Notes under the pieces: model-generated
The model's database searches: none
The model's input: only the letters and a program-made list of their open reading frames with translations
Told to the model about the DNA's origin: nothing
In this document: piece after piece, positions 35,151 through 42,765 of the stretch
How positions within the stretch are numbered: position 1 is the stretch's first letter
Layout of the letters: each line of letters opens with the position of its first letter
Source: Gallionella sp.
Lineage (GTDB): Bacteria > Pseudomonadota > Gammaproteobacteria > Burkholderiales > Gallionellaceae
Direction: 5' to 3'
Assembly: GCA_028688275.1 (NCBI GenBank)
Contig: JAQTYN010000026.1
Span: forward strand, 1-42,765
Length of the DNA: 42,765 nucleotides
Program-made: the position numbers and the translations under genes

Positions 35151-36905
35151 CTACGGCTGCGTGATGCTACTCGCTGCGAACTGGATTTTATGTAATTGTG
35201 CATAGACTCCATTTTTGACCAGCAACTCGTGGTGTGTGCCAATTTCGACGATTTCGCCTTTTTGCAGCACCACGATGCGGTCGGCTTTTTCGATGGTGGA
35301 GAGTCGATGCGCGATCACCAACGTAGTGCGTCCTTGCATCAGGGTCTCCAGTGCGGCTTGGACGTGGCGTTCGGATTCGCTGTCTAGGGCAGATGTCGCT
35401 TCGTCCAAAATCAAAATCGGGGCATTTTTCAAAATAGCGCGGGCGATGGCGATGCGTTGGCGTTGTCCGCCTGAGAGTTTTACGCCGCGCTCGCCGACTA
35501 AGGTGTTCAAGCCTTCTGTCCATTCATTGATAAATTCCATGGCATGGGCGGCGGTGGCGGCGGCGATGATGTCGGCTTCGGGCGTTTCACCCGTTTGTCC
35601 GTAGGCGATATTGGCGGCAACCGTGTCGTTAAACAGCACCACTTCTTGGCTGACCAGCGCGATATTGGCGCGCAAACTGGCGAGCGTCAGGTCGGTTAAG
35701 TTATCCCCATCCAATAAAATCGCGCCGCTGGTAGGCGTGTAAAAGCGCGGGACAAGATTGGCAAGCGTGGTTTTGCCGCTACCTGATGCGCCCACCAGCG
35801 CGATGTTTTCACCTGCTTGTATGTGCAGTTGTATGCCTTGCAAGGCGGGGCGTGGGGTGTCTTCGTAAGAAAATTGCACGTTTTGGAATTGCAATTCGCC
35901 TTGCACACGTCCGATGCTGAGTTTGCCTTCGTCCACTTCGCCTGCTGTATCAATCAGTTGAAACACGCTTTCGGCGGCGGCCAATCCGCGTTGCAAGTAT
36001 TCGCTCACGCCCGTTAAGCGTTTCAGCGGCGCGGTCAACATCAGCATCGCCATAATAAAAGACACAAAGCCACCGACGGTCACTTCATCGGCATTGGATT
36101 GCAGTGTCGCTAAATACACCACTGCCGCCAATGCCACTGCCGCGACCATTTGCACGATGGGTACATTTGCCGCGCCCGCCGTGGCTTGTTTCATGGCATG
36201 ACGGCGCACCCAGTTGGCTTGATCGTGGAAGCGTGCCGCTTCGTAAGCCTGCCCGCCGAATAATTTCACCACCTTGTGCGCAGACACACTTTCTTCAATC
36301 ACTTGGGTAATGTCGCCCATCGCTTGTTGTGAATCGCGGCTGCTGGTGCGCATGCGTTTACTGATGTTGCTGATGATGTAGGCGATGACGGGTGCCATCA
36401 ACAAGGTCAATAAGGTCAGTTTCCAGTTGAGGTAAAACAGCCAGCCGAGCAGCCCAATCATCACGATGGTGTCGCGCACTGAAATCGTCACCACGGTGGT
36501 CGCGGCGTTCGTCACTTGGGTCACATCAAACGTCAGCTTGGAAATCATCACCCCCGTGGCGTGGTCGTCGTAATAGCGTGTCGGTAACGACAGCAATTTG
36601 CGGAACATTTCATCGCGCAAATCCATCACCAAGCGATTGCCCACCCAGCTAATTGCATACGTCCCCACAAACGTGGCAATCCCGCGTACCGCAAAAATCA
36701 GCAAAATAATCGCAGGTACCATCCGCATCATGGCTTGGTCTTTATGCACGAAAGTGCCGTCTAGCATGGGTTTCATCAGCGCGGGAACGAGCGGCTCGGT
36801 TGCCGCAACGACCATCATGCCAATGAGCGAGGCTGCGAACACGCGCCAATAAGGACGGACGTAGGTAAGCAGGCGTAAATAGAGTTGGGTGCTGGATAGA
36901 TTCAT
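35151..36905 (-). CDS. msbA: lipid A export ABC transporter MsbA
   Basis: Flips core-lipid A across the inner membrane. Six transmembrane helices cover about residues 20-320 and the nucleotide-binding domain the remainder. It has Walker A ALVGASGSGKTT, signature VKLSGGQRQR, Walker B PILILDEATSALDS and the switch His in IAHRLST. I place the start at the ATG at 36905 (MNLSSTQLYLRLL, 584 residues), the normal MsbA beginning. The frame extends 11 codons further to 36938. The usual partner lpxK is not adjacent in this window. The gene lies between the hepT remnant and the patatin gene, so the island around it is interrupted by an essential gene. Confidence 0.93.
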   Translation of the reverse strand: MNLSSTQLYLRLLTYVRPYWRVFAASLIGMMVVAATEPLVPALMKPMLDGTFVHKDQAMMRMVPAIILLIFAVRGIATFVGTYAISWVGNRLVMDLRDEMFRKLLSLPTRYYDDHATGVMISKLTFDVTQVTNAATTVVTISVRDTIVMIGLLGWLFYLNWKLTLLTLLMAPVIAYIISNISKRMRTSSRDSQQAMGDITQVIEESVSAHKVVKLFGGQAYEAARFHDQANWVRRHAMKQATAGAANVPIVQMVAAVALAAVVYLATLQSNADEVTVGGFVSFIMAMLMLTAPLKRLTGVSEYLQRGLAAAESVFQLIDTAGEVDEGKLSIGRVQGELQFQNVQFSYEDTPRPALQGIQLHIQAGENIALVGASGSGKTTLANLVPRFYTPTSGAILLDGDNLTDLTLASLRANIALVSQEVVLFNDTVAANIAYGQTGETPEADIIAAATAAHAMEFINEWTEGLNTLVGERGVKLSGGQRQRIAIARAILKNAPILILDEATSALDSESERHVQAALETLMQGRTTLVIAHRLSTIEKADRIVVLQKGEIVEIGTHHELLVKNGVYAQLHKIQFAASSITQP

Positions 36906-37048
36906 GGCGCGCACTTTAGCAGAAATGGGGAAATTCATTTTAAAAATGCGCTTTGGCTGTTCGTCCCAATTAGGAATGTCCGCCTTATAATATTCTGAGT
37001 GAGTGGTCTCAATCCATTGATTTAATTTGTTATCTCGTTAATAATTTG

Positions 37049-37090
37049 ACCGTTCGTCAAGCTCGCAGCTCGCTACGAACGGAAGATTAA
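37049..37090. repeat. hairpin of the TTCGTCAAGCTC family
   Basis: CCGTTCGT (37050-37057) pairs with ACGAACGG (37075-37082) around CAAGCTCGCAGCTCGCT. It is followed by AAGATTAAAT, as in the copy at 18369-18413. Confidence 0.75.
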
Positions 37091-37193
37091 ATTGGTACTT
37101 CCTCAAGTCTTGTATTTCTCAAAGTGACCAATAATCTCAACGTGCCAAACATTGGCTCAATGTTTACTGTCAATCAACTGAAAGGGTTCGATT

Positions 37194-40016
37194 ATGTTTA
37201 CTTTTAAAGAAATATGCGATGAGGAATGGAAAATAATCAGAGAGGGGCGAGATTGTGCACGGAGGGTTGATATTCAGGAGGTCGCAGAGATTCAGCGAGA
37301 TGCGCTGAAGGCTGAAAAAACCGAAAAACCACACAACCTTGTGGGCTTAGCTTTTTCTGGCGGCGGTATTAGAAGTGCAACTTTTAATCTTGGGGTGTTG
37401 CAAGGATTGGCCGAGGCTAAGTTGCTTAAACGGGTTGACTACCTTTCTACTGTGTCTGGCGGTGGCTATATTGGTAGTTGGTTTTCAGCTCTGCTACATC
37501 GTAAAGCTGCCACGGAAAAAGGTAAAACACCAGCGGAAAAGGTCGCCCAAGCACTCAAAAAGTTGCAAGATGAGTTAACCCCTAGTCAACAAGCTCCAGA
37601 CGGAAATTCGAAGGCCGACCATGAATTTCCAAATGGTCAAGAATCCATTCAATGGCTACGCCGCTATAGCTCCTACCTCACGCCGCGATATGGCTTGTTT
37701 AAGTTAGATACCTTGGCCGCAATGGCTGGGCTGTTTCGCAATCTCCTACTCAACCAGACAATTCTGATTTGCCTATTGATGGCAATACTGCTGGTTCCAT
37801 ATGACTTGATGGAAATAGGCAGGTTGGTAACCATGAGTCATGAAATAAGTGTGTCAAGCGATAGTAATTGGATGTTAAATATATTCAATATGTTATCTCT
37901 TTTTTCATGTGTCGCCCTATTCTTCGCTATTTACTTCGTTCGACAAGGATTAACTGAGTACCAAAGTGGTAATGCCCTCGGTGCCGTACTTCTCGCTTTC
38001 ATGGGATCAGGTATGGCGGCACTTGTTTTTTACCTGAACCTGAATCTGCCCCTGAACCAGAAGCAAGGGTTGGGTTCACTTGTTTGCCTGTCAATAGGTG
38101 GTGGTTTGCTTTATTTGCTTTCTTGGATACCATCTTTTTTACGACATAAGTCTTTTAACTTATTGTATATCCCCATAACTAGTATTGGGCTTGCTGGCAT
38201 GCTCTATGGTTATGGCATATTGTTGCAACAGGTTCCCTCTGATCTATTGGGTGCATTCTCTTTGGTATGGGGACCTGTCATTATCCTTCAAATCCTTTGC
38301 ATGGCTGCCATCGTACACACTGGACTCGTCAGCCGCGGCTTTAGCGAAATAAACCGAGAGTGGCTAGGCCGCGCAGGAGGTCAAGTATTTGCGCTGGAAA
38401 TGGCATGGGTAATGTTTACCTCGTTTGCGCTCTTTGCACCAGGTCTGGTTGCTTACCTCAACGTCTGGGTAGCGTATAGCGGTGGAGTAGCTTGGGGACT
38501 TGGTTCGATAGCGACCTTTTTGCTTTCTCGTGGCAACAAGAGTGGCGGAAAAAAGTCGGATCCCAGTCTTGAAAAGGCACTGAGTATCGCGCCCTATTTG
38601 GTCGTGCTGGGTTTGTTGATCGTATTGTCCACTGGTTTGCACAAAGGCTTGCTTGCGTTGGATGGCATTAAAAAAGCAGAACACCATCAAACGCAGCAGA
38701 GTGATTTTACCATTACAATCAAAGACAAGAAATTTGAGAAATTCGAAGCAAGTCCTCACGATGTCAAGCCGTCACTGCATCAGGAAATAGCGAATACCTT
38801 GCGCGACAATGCGCAGATTGCTGGAGTTTCGCTGCTCAGCGCATTTGTCATTTTTAGTTTAGTGGGATTGCTATTTGCATGGCGTGTAGATATAAATTTA
38901 TTTTCCATGCACCAGTTTTACCGTAACAGATTGACACGCGCCTATTTGGGTGCATCTCGCAAGAAACGCACGCCTAACTCCTTTACCAACTTTGATGAGG
39001 GTGATGATTTAGCCTTGTCAGAGCTGAGTCAACAACGCCCTGTACACTTGGTAAATGCCACACTCAATCTGACAAAGGTCACCGATAAAAAACTCCAGTG
39101 GCAGGAACGGCGTGGTGCTTCGTTCTTATTCACGCCCCACTTCTGCGGCTATCAACTATCTCTCCGCCCAGATCATCAATGCTATGTCCCCACTGACAAA
39201 TACATGCAAAGCACTCTAGTAAATCAAAAAGGAGTCTTGCTCGGCACAGCAGTTGCTGTATCGGGAGCTGCTGCCAGCCCCAACATGGGCTATCACAGCT
39301 CGCCTCCGTTGGCATTTTTGATGACATTTTGCAATGTCCGTTTGGGACGTTGGTGCCCCAATCCTGCTAAGAGGGAAATACATTCATCAAGTCCTAAATG
39401 GGGTTTGTGGTATTTACTAAGAGAGTTGTTCTGCTCAACTAATGAAAAAACTGAGTACGTTAACCTGACTGATGGCGGTCATTTTGAAAATCTGGGTATT
39501 TACGAACTGGTGCGTCGCCAGTGCAAGGTGATTCTGGTTTCTGATGCAGGGGCGGACAACATGGAAGGTTTTCAGTTTGAAGACCTTGGTAATGCAATTC
39601 AAAAATGTCGAGTAGATTTTGGCGCAACTATCGATATATTCGGGATGGAAAAACTCAAACCTAGGCAGGCGCAATCGCGCGTAGCGTGGGGACATATTAC
39701 GTATGCAGACAAAAGCGAAGGGGTGCTGATTTATCTCAAGCCATTGTTGCAGGGAATGAGTTGCGACGAACCCGTGGATATATTCCACTATTCAGCTTCA
39801 AACAAAGACTTTCCGCACCAGAGTACATGTGATCAGTGGTTTGATGAGTCTCAATTTGAGAGCTACCGTGAACTTGGTTTCATCACAGTACAAAAAATGC
39901 TCGCTGAGATGGGGTATCCAAAATGTAAATTAAACGGCAGCCAAGATGATTTCGTGGCTTTAGTGAGCGGCATTATCGCCGCTTATAGAGATAATGCTAA
40001 GAAAACTTCGTTATAG
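37194..40016 (+). CDS. polytopic patatin-like phospholipase (940 aa)
   Basis: Predicted lipid acyl hydrolase. The oxyanion loop is FSGGGIRSATFNLGVLQGL (GGGIR at 56-60), the nucleophile is Ser88 in STVSGGGYIGS, and the catalytic Asp is Asp760 in LTDGGHFENLGIYELV. The patatin fold is split: between about 180 and 570 lie some eight to ten hydrophobic segments (LLNQTILICLLMAILLV onward), so the catalytic halves would come together on the membrane's cytoplasmic face. This membrane-split patatin class occurs in various bacteria; physiological substrates are not known to me. AAAGGG precedes the ATG. It is divergent from msbA with about 290 bases between. Intact catalytic residues suggest activity. 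Confidence 0.88.
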   Translation: MFTFKEICDEEWKIIREGRDCARRVDIQEVAEIQRDALKAEKTEKPHNLVGLAFSGGGIRSATFNLGVLQGLAEAKLLKRVDYLSTVSGGGYIGSWFSALLHRKAATEKGKTPAEKVAQALKKLQDELTPSQQAPDGNSKADHEFPNGQESIQWLRRYSSYLTPRYGLFKLDTLAAMAGLFRNLLLNQTILICLLMAILLVPYDLMEIGRLVTMSHEISVSSDSNWMLNIFNMLSLFSCVALFFAIYFVRQGLTEYQSGNALGAVLLAFMGSGMAALVFYLNLNLPLNQKQGLGSLVCLSIGGGLLYLLSWIPSFLRHKSFNLLYIPITSIGLAGMLYGYGILLQQVPSDLLGAFSLVWGPVIILQILCMAAIVHTGLVSRGFSEINREWLGRAGGQVFALEMAWVMFTSFALFAPGLVAYLNVWVAYSGGVAWGLGSIATFLLSRGNKSGGKKSDPSLEKALSIAPYLVVLGLLIVLSTGLHKGLLALDGIKKAEHHQTQQSDFTITIKDKKFEKFEASPHDVKPSLHQEIANTLRDNAQIAGVSLLSAFVIFSLVGLLFAWRVDINLFSMHQFYRNRLTRAYLGASRKKRTPNSFTNFDEGDDLALSELSQQRPVHLVNATLNLTKVTDKKLQWQERRGASFLFTPHFCGYQLSLRPDHQCYVPTDKYMQSTLVNQKGVLLGTAVAVSGAAASPNMGYHSSPPLAFLMTFCNVRLGRWCPNPAKREIHSSSPKWGLWYLLRELFCSTNEKTEYVNLTDGGHFENLGIYELVRRQCKVILVSDAGADNMEGFQFEDLGNAIQKCRVDFGATIDIFGMEKLKPRQAQSRVAWGHITYADKSEGVLIYLKPLLQGMSCDEPVDIFHYSASNKDFPHQSTCDQWFDESQFESYRELGFITVQKMLAEMGYPKCKLNGSQDDFVALVSGIIAAYRDNAKKTSL

Positions 40017-40077
40017 ATCGTGTTGGTTGCTATGAAATAAGATCACCCGTATTTTTATACGTGTTTAGTCTCACTAT

Positions 40078-40185
40078 TAAATCCGTTCGCCCTGAGCCTG
40101 TCGAAGGGTGAATGAGTTTAATCAATTGATTCATATAACCTTCCATTCATGGTTCGACAAGCTTTCCACGAATGTAAGGTTTAAT
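40078..40185. repeat. paired hairpins of the CTGAGCCTGTCGAAG family
   Basis: TTAAATCCGTTCGCCCTGAG ... AATGAGTTTAA forms the first hairpin, and ACCTTCCATTCATGGTTCGA ... CGAATGTAAGGTT the second. Same two-hairpin arrangement as 18369-18490. It lies between the convergent patatin and transglycosylase genes and may serve as a terminator. Confidence 0.75.
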
Positions 40186-40209
40186 CAGCGTTTTCGTGGA
40201 TTACGGGAA

Positions 40210-40836
40210 TTAGCTGGCGGGATTGCGCGGATTGCTGGCAGTGCGTGAGGTTGACATCCAATGTCGCCAAGCCGCGTGAACCATATTGGGATATTCCGCT
40301 CTGCCTAGGCTGCCGTTATAGCGTCCCAGCGCGCGAAATAAATCGCCGTGTTCGATATTGATGTAGTGGCGCAAGATGGTACAACCGTAGCGTAGATTGA
40401 CCCGCAGATGGAACAGGTTTTGCTCCGTCGTGCCGATTTCTTTCACCCAAAATGGCATGACTTGCATAAAGCCGCGCGCGCCCACGCTGGACACAGCATA
40501 TTTTTTAAAGCCACTTTCTACTTCAATCAAGCCTAACACCAACTCAGGATCCAGCCCTGCCCGCACGGCTTCGTAATGCACGGTATTGAGGAAGTCATCA
40601 CGTGATTCTTTATCAGGAAAACGTTTCATTAGGCGGGGAGACATGGCGATGAGCCAAGCCTCCTCGTCTGCTTTGGAGGTAAAAGCGGATTGCTGCAAAG
40701 GTTGATCCGAAACGCTGCGTTGTAGTACGGCGCGCACGCTGGCAGACAAGGGCGTATAAATTTGCCCGCCCGCAACCGCGTTGGACGCAAAGATCGCGCC
40801 CAATAAACCTACGAGGCTAAGGAGATACCGCTTCAT
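40210..40836 (-). CDS. lytic transglycosylase, SLT domain
   Basis: Cleaves the MurNAc-GlcNAc bond of peptidoglycan in the periplasm. The signal peptide is about 1-22 ([22 protein letters not shown]). The Slt70-like domain covers about 85-190, with catalytic Glu107 in LIEVESGF, followed by [28 protein letters not shown] and [10 protein letters not shown]. The length (208) is normal for this short class. Its ATG overlaps the proS stop (ATGA), and the proS-transglycosylase pair is a recurrent arrangement in gammaproteobacteria. Confidence 0.93.
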   Translation of the reverse strand: MKRYLLSLVGLLGAIFASNAVAGGQIYTPLSASVRAVLQRSVSDQPLQQSAFTSKADEEAWLIAMSPRLMKRFPDKESRDDFLNTVHYEAVRAGLDPELVLGLIEVESGFKKYAVSSVGARGFMQVMPFWVKEIGTTEQNLFHLRVNLRYGCTILRHYINIEHGDLFRALGRYNGSLGRAEYPNMVHAAWRHWMSTSRTASNPRNPAS

Positions 40837-42533
40837 TGTTTTGCCTTCACAAAAGCCAACACATCATGGAGTGCGACGGATTGCGCCGCATCATCACGCC
40901 GCCCTTGATATTCCACCTGTCCTTCTTTTAAACCACGGTCACCAATCACCACGCGTTGCGGAATGCCCATCAATTCCATATCGGCAAACATCACGCCCAC
41001 GCGTTCGTCGCGGTCGTCTAGCAGCACGTCGATGCCCGCCGCTTGGCAATCAGCATACAGTTTTTCCACCGCCTCGCGCACGGCTTCACTCTTCTTCATG
41101 CCAATCGGGACAATTGCCAATTGGAACGGCGCGATGGCAGCGGGCAGGGCGATGCCTCTATCATCAAAGTTTTGCTCAATCGCCGCCGCGACAATGCGCG
41201 ACACGCCGATGCCATAACAGCCCATTTCGATGATTTGCGACTTGCCTTGAGCGTCCAAATACGTGGCTTTCAAGGCTTCGGCGTACTTGGTGCGCAGTTG
41301 GAAAATATGCCCGACTTCGATGCCGCGACAGATTTCCAGATGCCCGCAACCGTCAGGCGACGCATCGCCATTCACCACGTTGCGCAAATCATGCACATTT
41401 TTTTCGTCGAGATGCACGTCGCGTCCAAAGTTCACGCCGCTGAAATGGAAGCCATCGTCATTTGCGCCGCAGACAAAATCGCTCATCGACGCTGCGCTAC
41501 GATCAGCCAACACCCGTACCGACGCATTCACGGGGCCGATATAACCCGTGCGGCAATTCATATTGCGGTGGATTTCGTCGTCTGAGGCAAAGCGGAATTC
41601 GCCCAACACTTTGGCGGCTTTGATTTCATTTAACTGATGATCGCCGCGCAATAAAATCAGCGCGAATTGGTTTTCACTGTCCATCACGGCAATGGCTTTC
41701 ATCACCTGTTGCGGCGTGACCGCCATAAAATTTGCCACGTCGGCGATGGTTTTTTGCCCTGGCGTAATAACTTTTTGCAGGGCTTGCGAGGCTTCACCAC
41801 GTGGCTCGCTAGGCGCAACAGCTTCCGCCAACTCTACATTCGCCGCGTAATCAGAGGATGGGCAATATGCCAACGCGTCTTCACCCGAATCCGCCAAGAC
41901 GTGAAATTCATGTGAACCGCTACCGCCAATCGCGCCCGTATCCGCCGCCACCGCACGGAATTGCAAGCCTAAGCGGGTGAAAATGCCGGTGTAAGTTTCA
42001 TACATCACGCGGTACGTTTGTTCCAAACTGGCAAAATCGGCGTGGAAGGAATACGCGTCTTTCATCAAAAATTCGCGGGCACGCATCACGCCAAAGCGCG
42101 GACGGACTTCGTCGCGGAATTTAGTTTGGATTTGATAAAAGTTAATCGGCAATTGGCGATAGCTGCGAATTTCGCGTCGCGCAATGTCGGTAATCACTTC
42201 TTCATGGGTTGGGCCGAAGCAAAATAAATTGTCATGACGGTCGCGGATTTTCAGCATTTGCGGGCCGAATACATCCCAACGTCCTGTTTCTTGCCACAAC
42301 TCCGCTGGCTGTACTGCTGGCATCAGCAACTCCACTGCGCCACTACGATTCATTTCTTCGCGGATCACCGCTTCCACTTTGCGCAAGGCGCGCAAGCCCA
42401 ACGGCATCCACGTGTATAAACCACTGGATAATTTCTTGATATAGCCCGCCCGCAACATCAGTTTATGACTGGGCAACTCCGCTTCGGCTGGAGCTTCTTT
42501 TAGGGTGGAGAGGAAAAATTGGGAAACGCGCAT
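40833..42533 (-). CDS. proS: prolyl-tRNA synthetase, bacterial type
   Basis: Charges tRNA-Pro. 566 residues, as in E. coli (572). Class II motif 1 region ([32 protein letters not shown]), motif 2 ([32 protein letters not shown]), the inserted editing domain (about 225-390, [32 protein letters not shown]), motif 3 ([20 protein letters not shown]) and a C-terminal anticodon-binding domain. The editing domain identifies the bacterial form that clears Ala-tRNA-Pro. First gene of the proS-transglycosylase operon, with the ATG at 42533. Confidence 0.97.
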   Translation of the reverse strand: MRVSQFFLSTLKEAPAEAELPSHKLMLRAGYIKKLSSGLYTWMPLGLRALRKVEAVIREEMNRSGAVELLMPAVQPAELWQETGRWDVFGPQMLKIRDRHDNLFCFGPTHEEVITDIARREIRSYRQLPINFYQIQTKFRDEVRPRFGVMRAREFLMKDAYSFHADFASLEQTYRVMYETYTGIFTRLGLQFRAVAADTGAIGGSGSHEFHVLADSGEDALAYCPSSDYAANVELAEAVAPSEPRGEASQALQKVITPGQKTIADVANFMAVTPQQVMKAIAVMDSENQFALILLRGDHQLNEIKAAKVLGEFRFASDDEIHRNMNCRTGYIGPVNASVRVLADRSAASMSDFVCGANDDGFHFSGVNFGRDVHLDEKNVHDLRNVVNGDASPDGCGHLEICRGIEVGHIFQLRTKYAEALKATYLDAQGKSQIIEMGCYGIGVSRIVAAAIEQNFDDRGIALPAAIAPFQLAIVPIGMKKSEAVREAVEKLYADCQAAGIDVLLDDRDERVGVMFADMELMGIPQRVVIGDRGLKEGQVEYQGRRDDAAQSVALHDVLAFVKAKQ

Positions 42534-42645
42534 GATGACTGAAAGTGTAAATTGAACAATATGCTAATTTTACCGCAATTGAGGAGGGGCAGGGTAAGCG
42601 TGAACGCGTTGCGCATTGCCTCAAGATAAAAGTTGCCGATTATAG

Positions 42646-42765
42646 TGGACCCCGAATTTCAGACAGTGAATTAAGATGGTAGCCTGCAGTAAAAGAGGAG
42701 CAGGTGATGAGTGAAAGCCGACGTAAAAATTCACGGGCGAGTTCAAGGCGAAAGTGGCACTTGAG
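42646..42765 (+). mobile_element. left end of an IS3-family insertion sequence, orfA frameshifted
   Basis: TGGACCCCGAATTTC at 42646 is a typical IS3-family terminus. AGGAG and ATG at 42707 begin orfA (MSESRRK). After the fifth A of the run CGTAAAAATTC the expected FTGEFKAKVALE of the HTH_Tnp_1 domain lies in a different frame. The observed frame reads NSRASSRRKWHL. Two extra bases in the A-run would explain this, which suggests an inactive copy or a frame-slippage site. The element continues beyond the window. Confidence 0.75.

Overview
The window looks like a chromosomal segment of a gammaproteobacterium. It carries zipA-ligA, lysS, galU, msbA, proS with a lytic transglycosylase, S-methyl-5'-thioinosine phosphorylase, and large two-partner-secretion genes. 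The density of dispersed palindromic intergenic repeats recalls large-genome environmental groups such as Thiotrichales/sulfur oxidisers or methanotrophs, but that placement is inference. Core genes alternate with accessory islands.

Layout. 1-1640: mobile debris, with a truncated YqiA/YcfP-type hydrolase abutting a C-terminally truncated DDE transposase. 1673-7298 (minus): a type III restriction-modification system (Mod, Res) with a GIY-YIG protein between the two genes and hairpin repeats in both gaps. 7385-7965: a ccdAB toxin-antitoxin module with a visible promoter and operator, lying between 30-bp direct repeats. 8186-9675: a small AT-rich accessory cluster (unknown 202-aa protein, AlpA-type regulator, three small ORFs) ending near a tRNA-Arg(ACG) that has its own promoter and terminator. 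10332-16124: core block lysS, crp/fnr, zipA, ligA. 16161-19822: small membrane proteins of unknown function, a YhcG-type PD-(D/E)XK nuclease, and many hairpin repeats. 20064-20939: galU. 21085-28401: a two-partner-secretion operon (1583-aa TpsA exoprotein with GLUG and MBG/YDG-like repeats, TpsB transporter) followed by a sulfotransferase. 28518-30351: hpt, MTI phosphorylase and peptide deformylase, tightly packed. 30438-31154: a lipoprotein and its terminator. 31267-31540: a MITE-like element. 31634-40016: a 1043-aa membrane KAP ATPase with an amino-terminal seven-repeat YCF48-type propeller, a hepT remnant, msbA, and a 940-aa polytopic patatin phospholipase. 40210-42533: lytic transglycosylase and proS. 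42646-end: the left end of an IS3-family element.

Two themes stand out. First, the KAP protein has an exact 42-residue periodicity (conserved GW at residues 81, 123, 165, 207, 249, 291, 333) between two predicted membrane segments. This suggests a periplasmic seven-bladed propeller joined to a cytoplasmic KAP ATPase, an architecture I do not recognise as described. Second, the palindromic repeat families that fill the gaps also occur in frame inside three genes: about 62 residues in Mod, about 30-40 in LigA, and two short peptides in TpsA. The repeats therefore seem to invade coding sequence and be tolerated as surface peptides. A related repeat may also have rewritten the last residues of CcdB.
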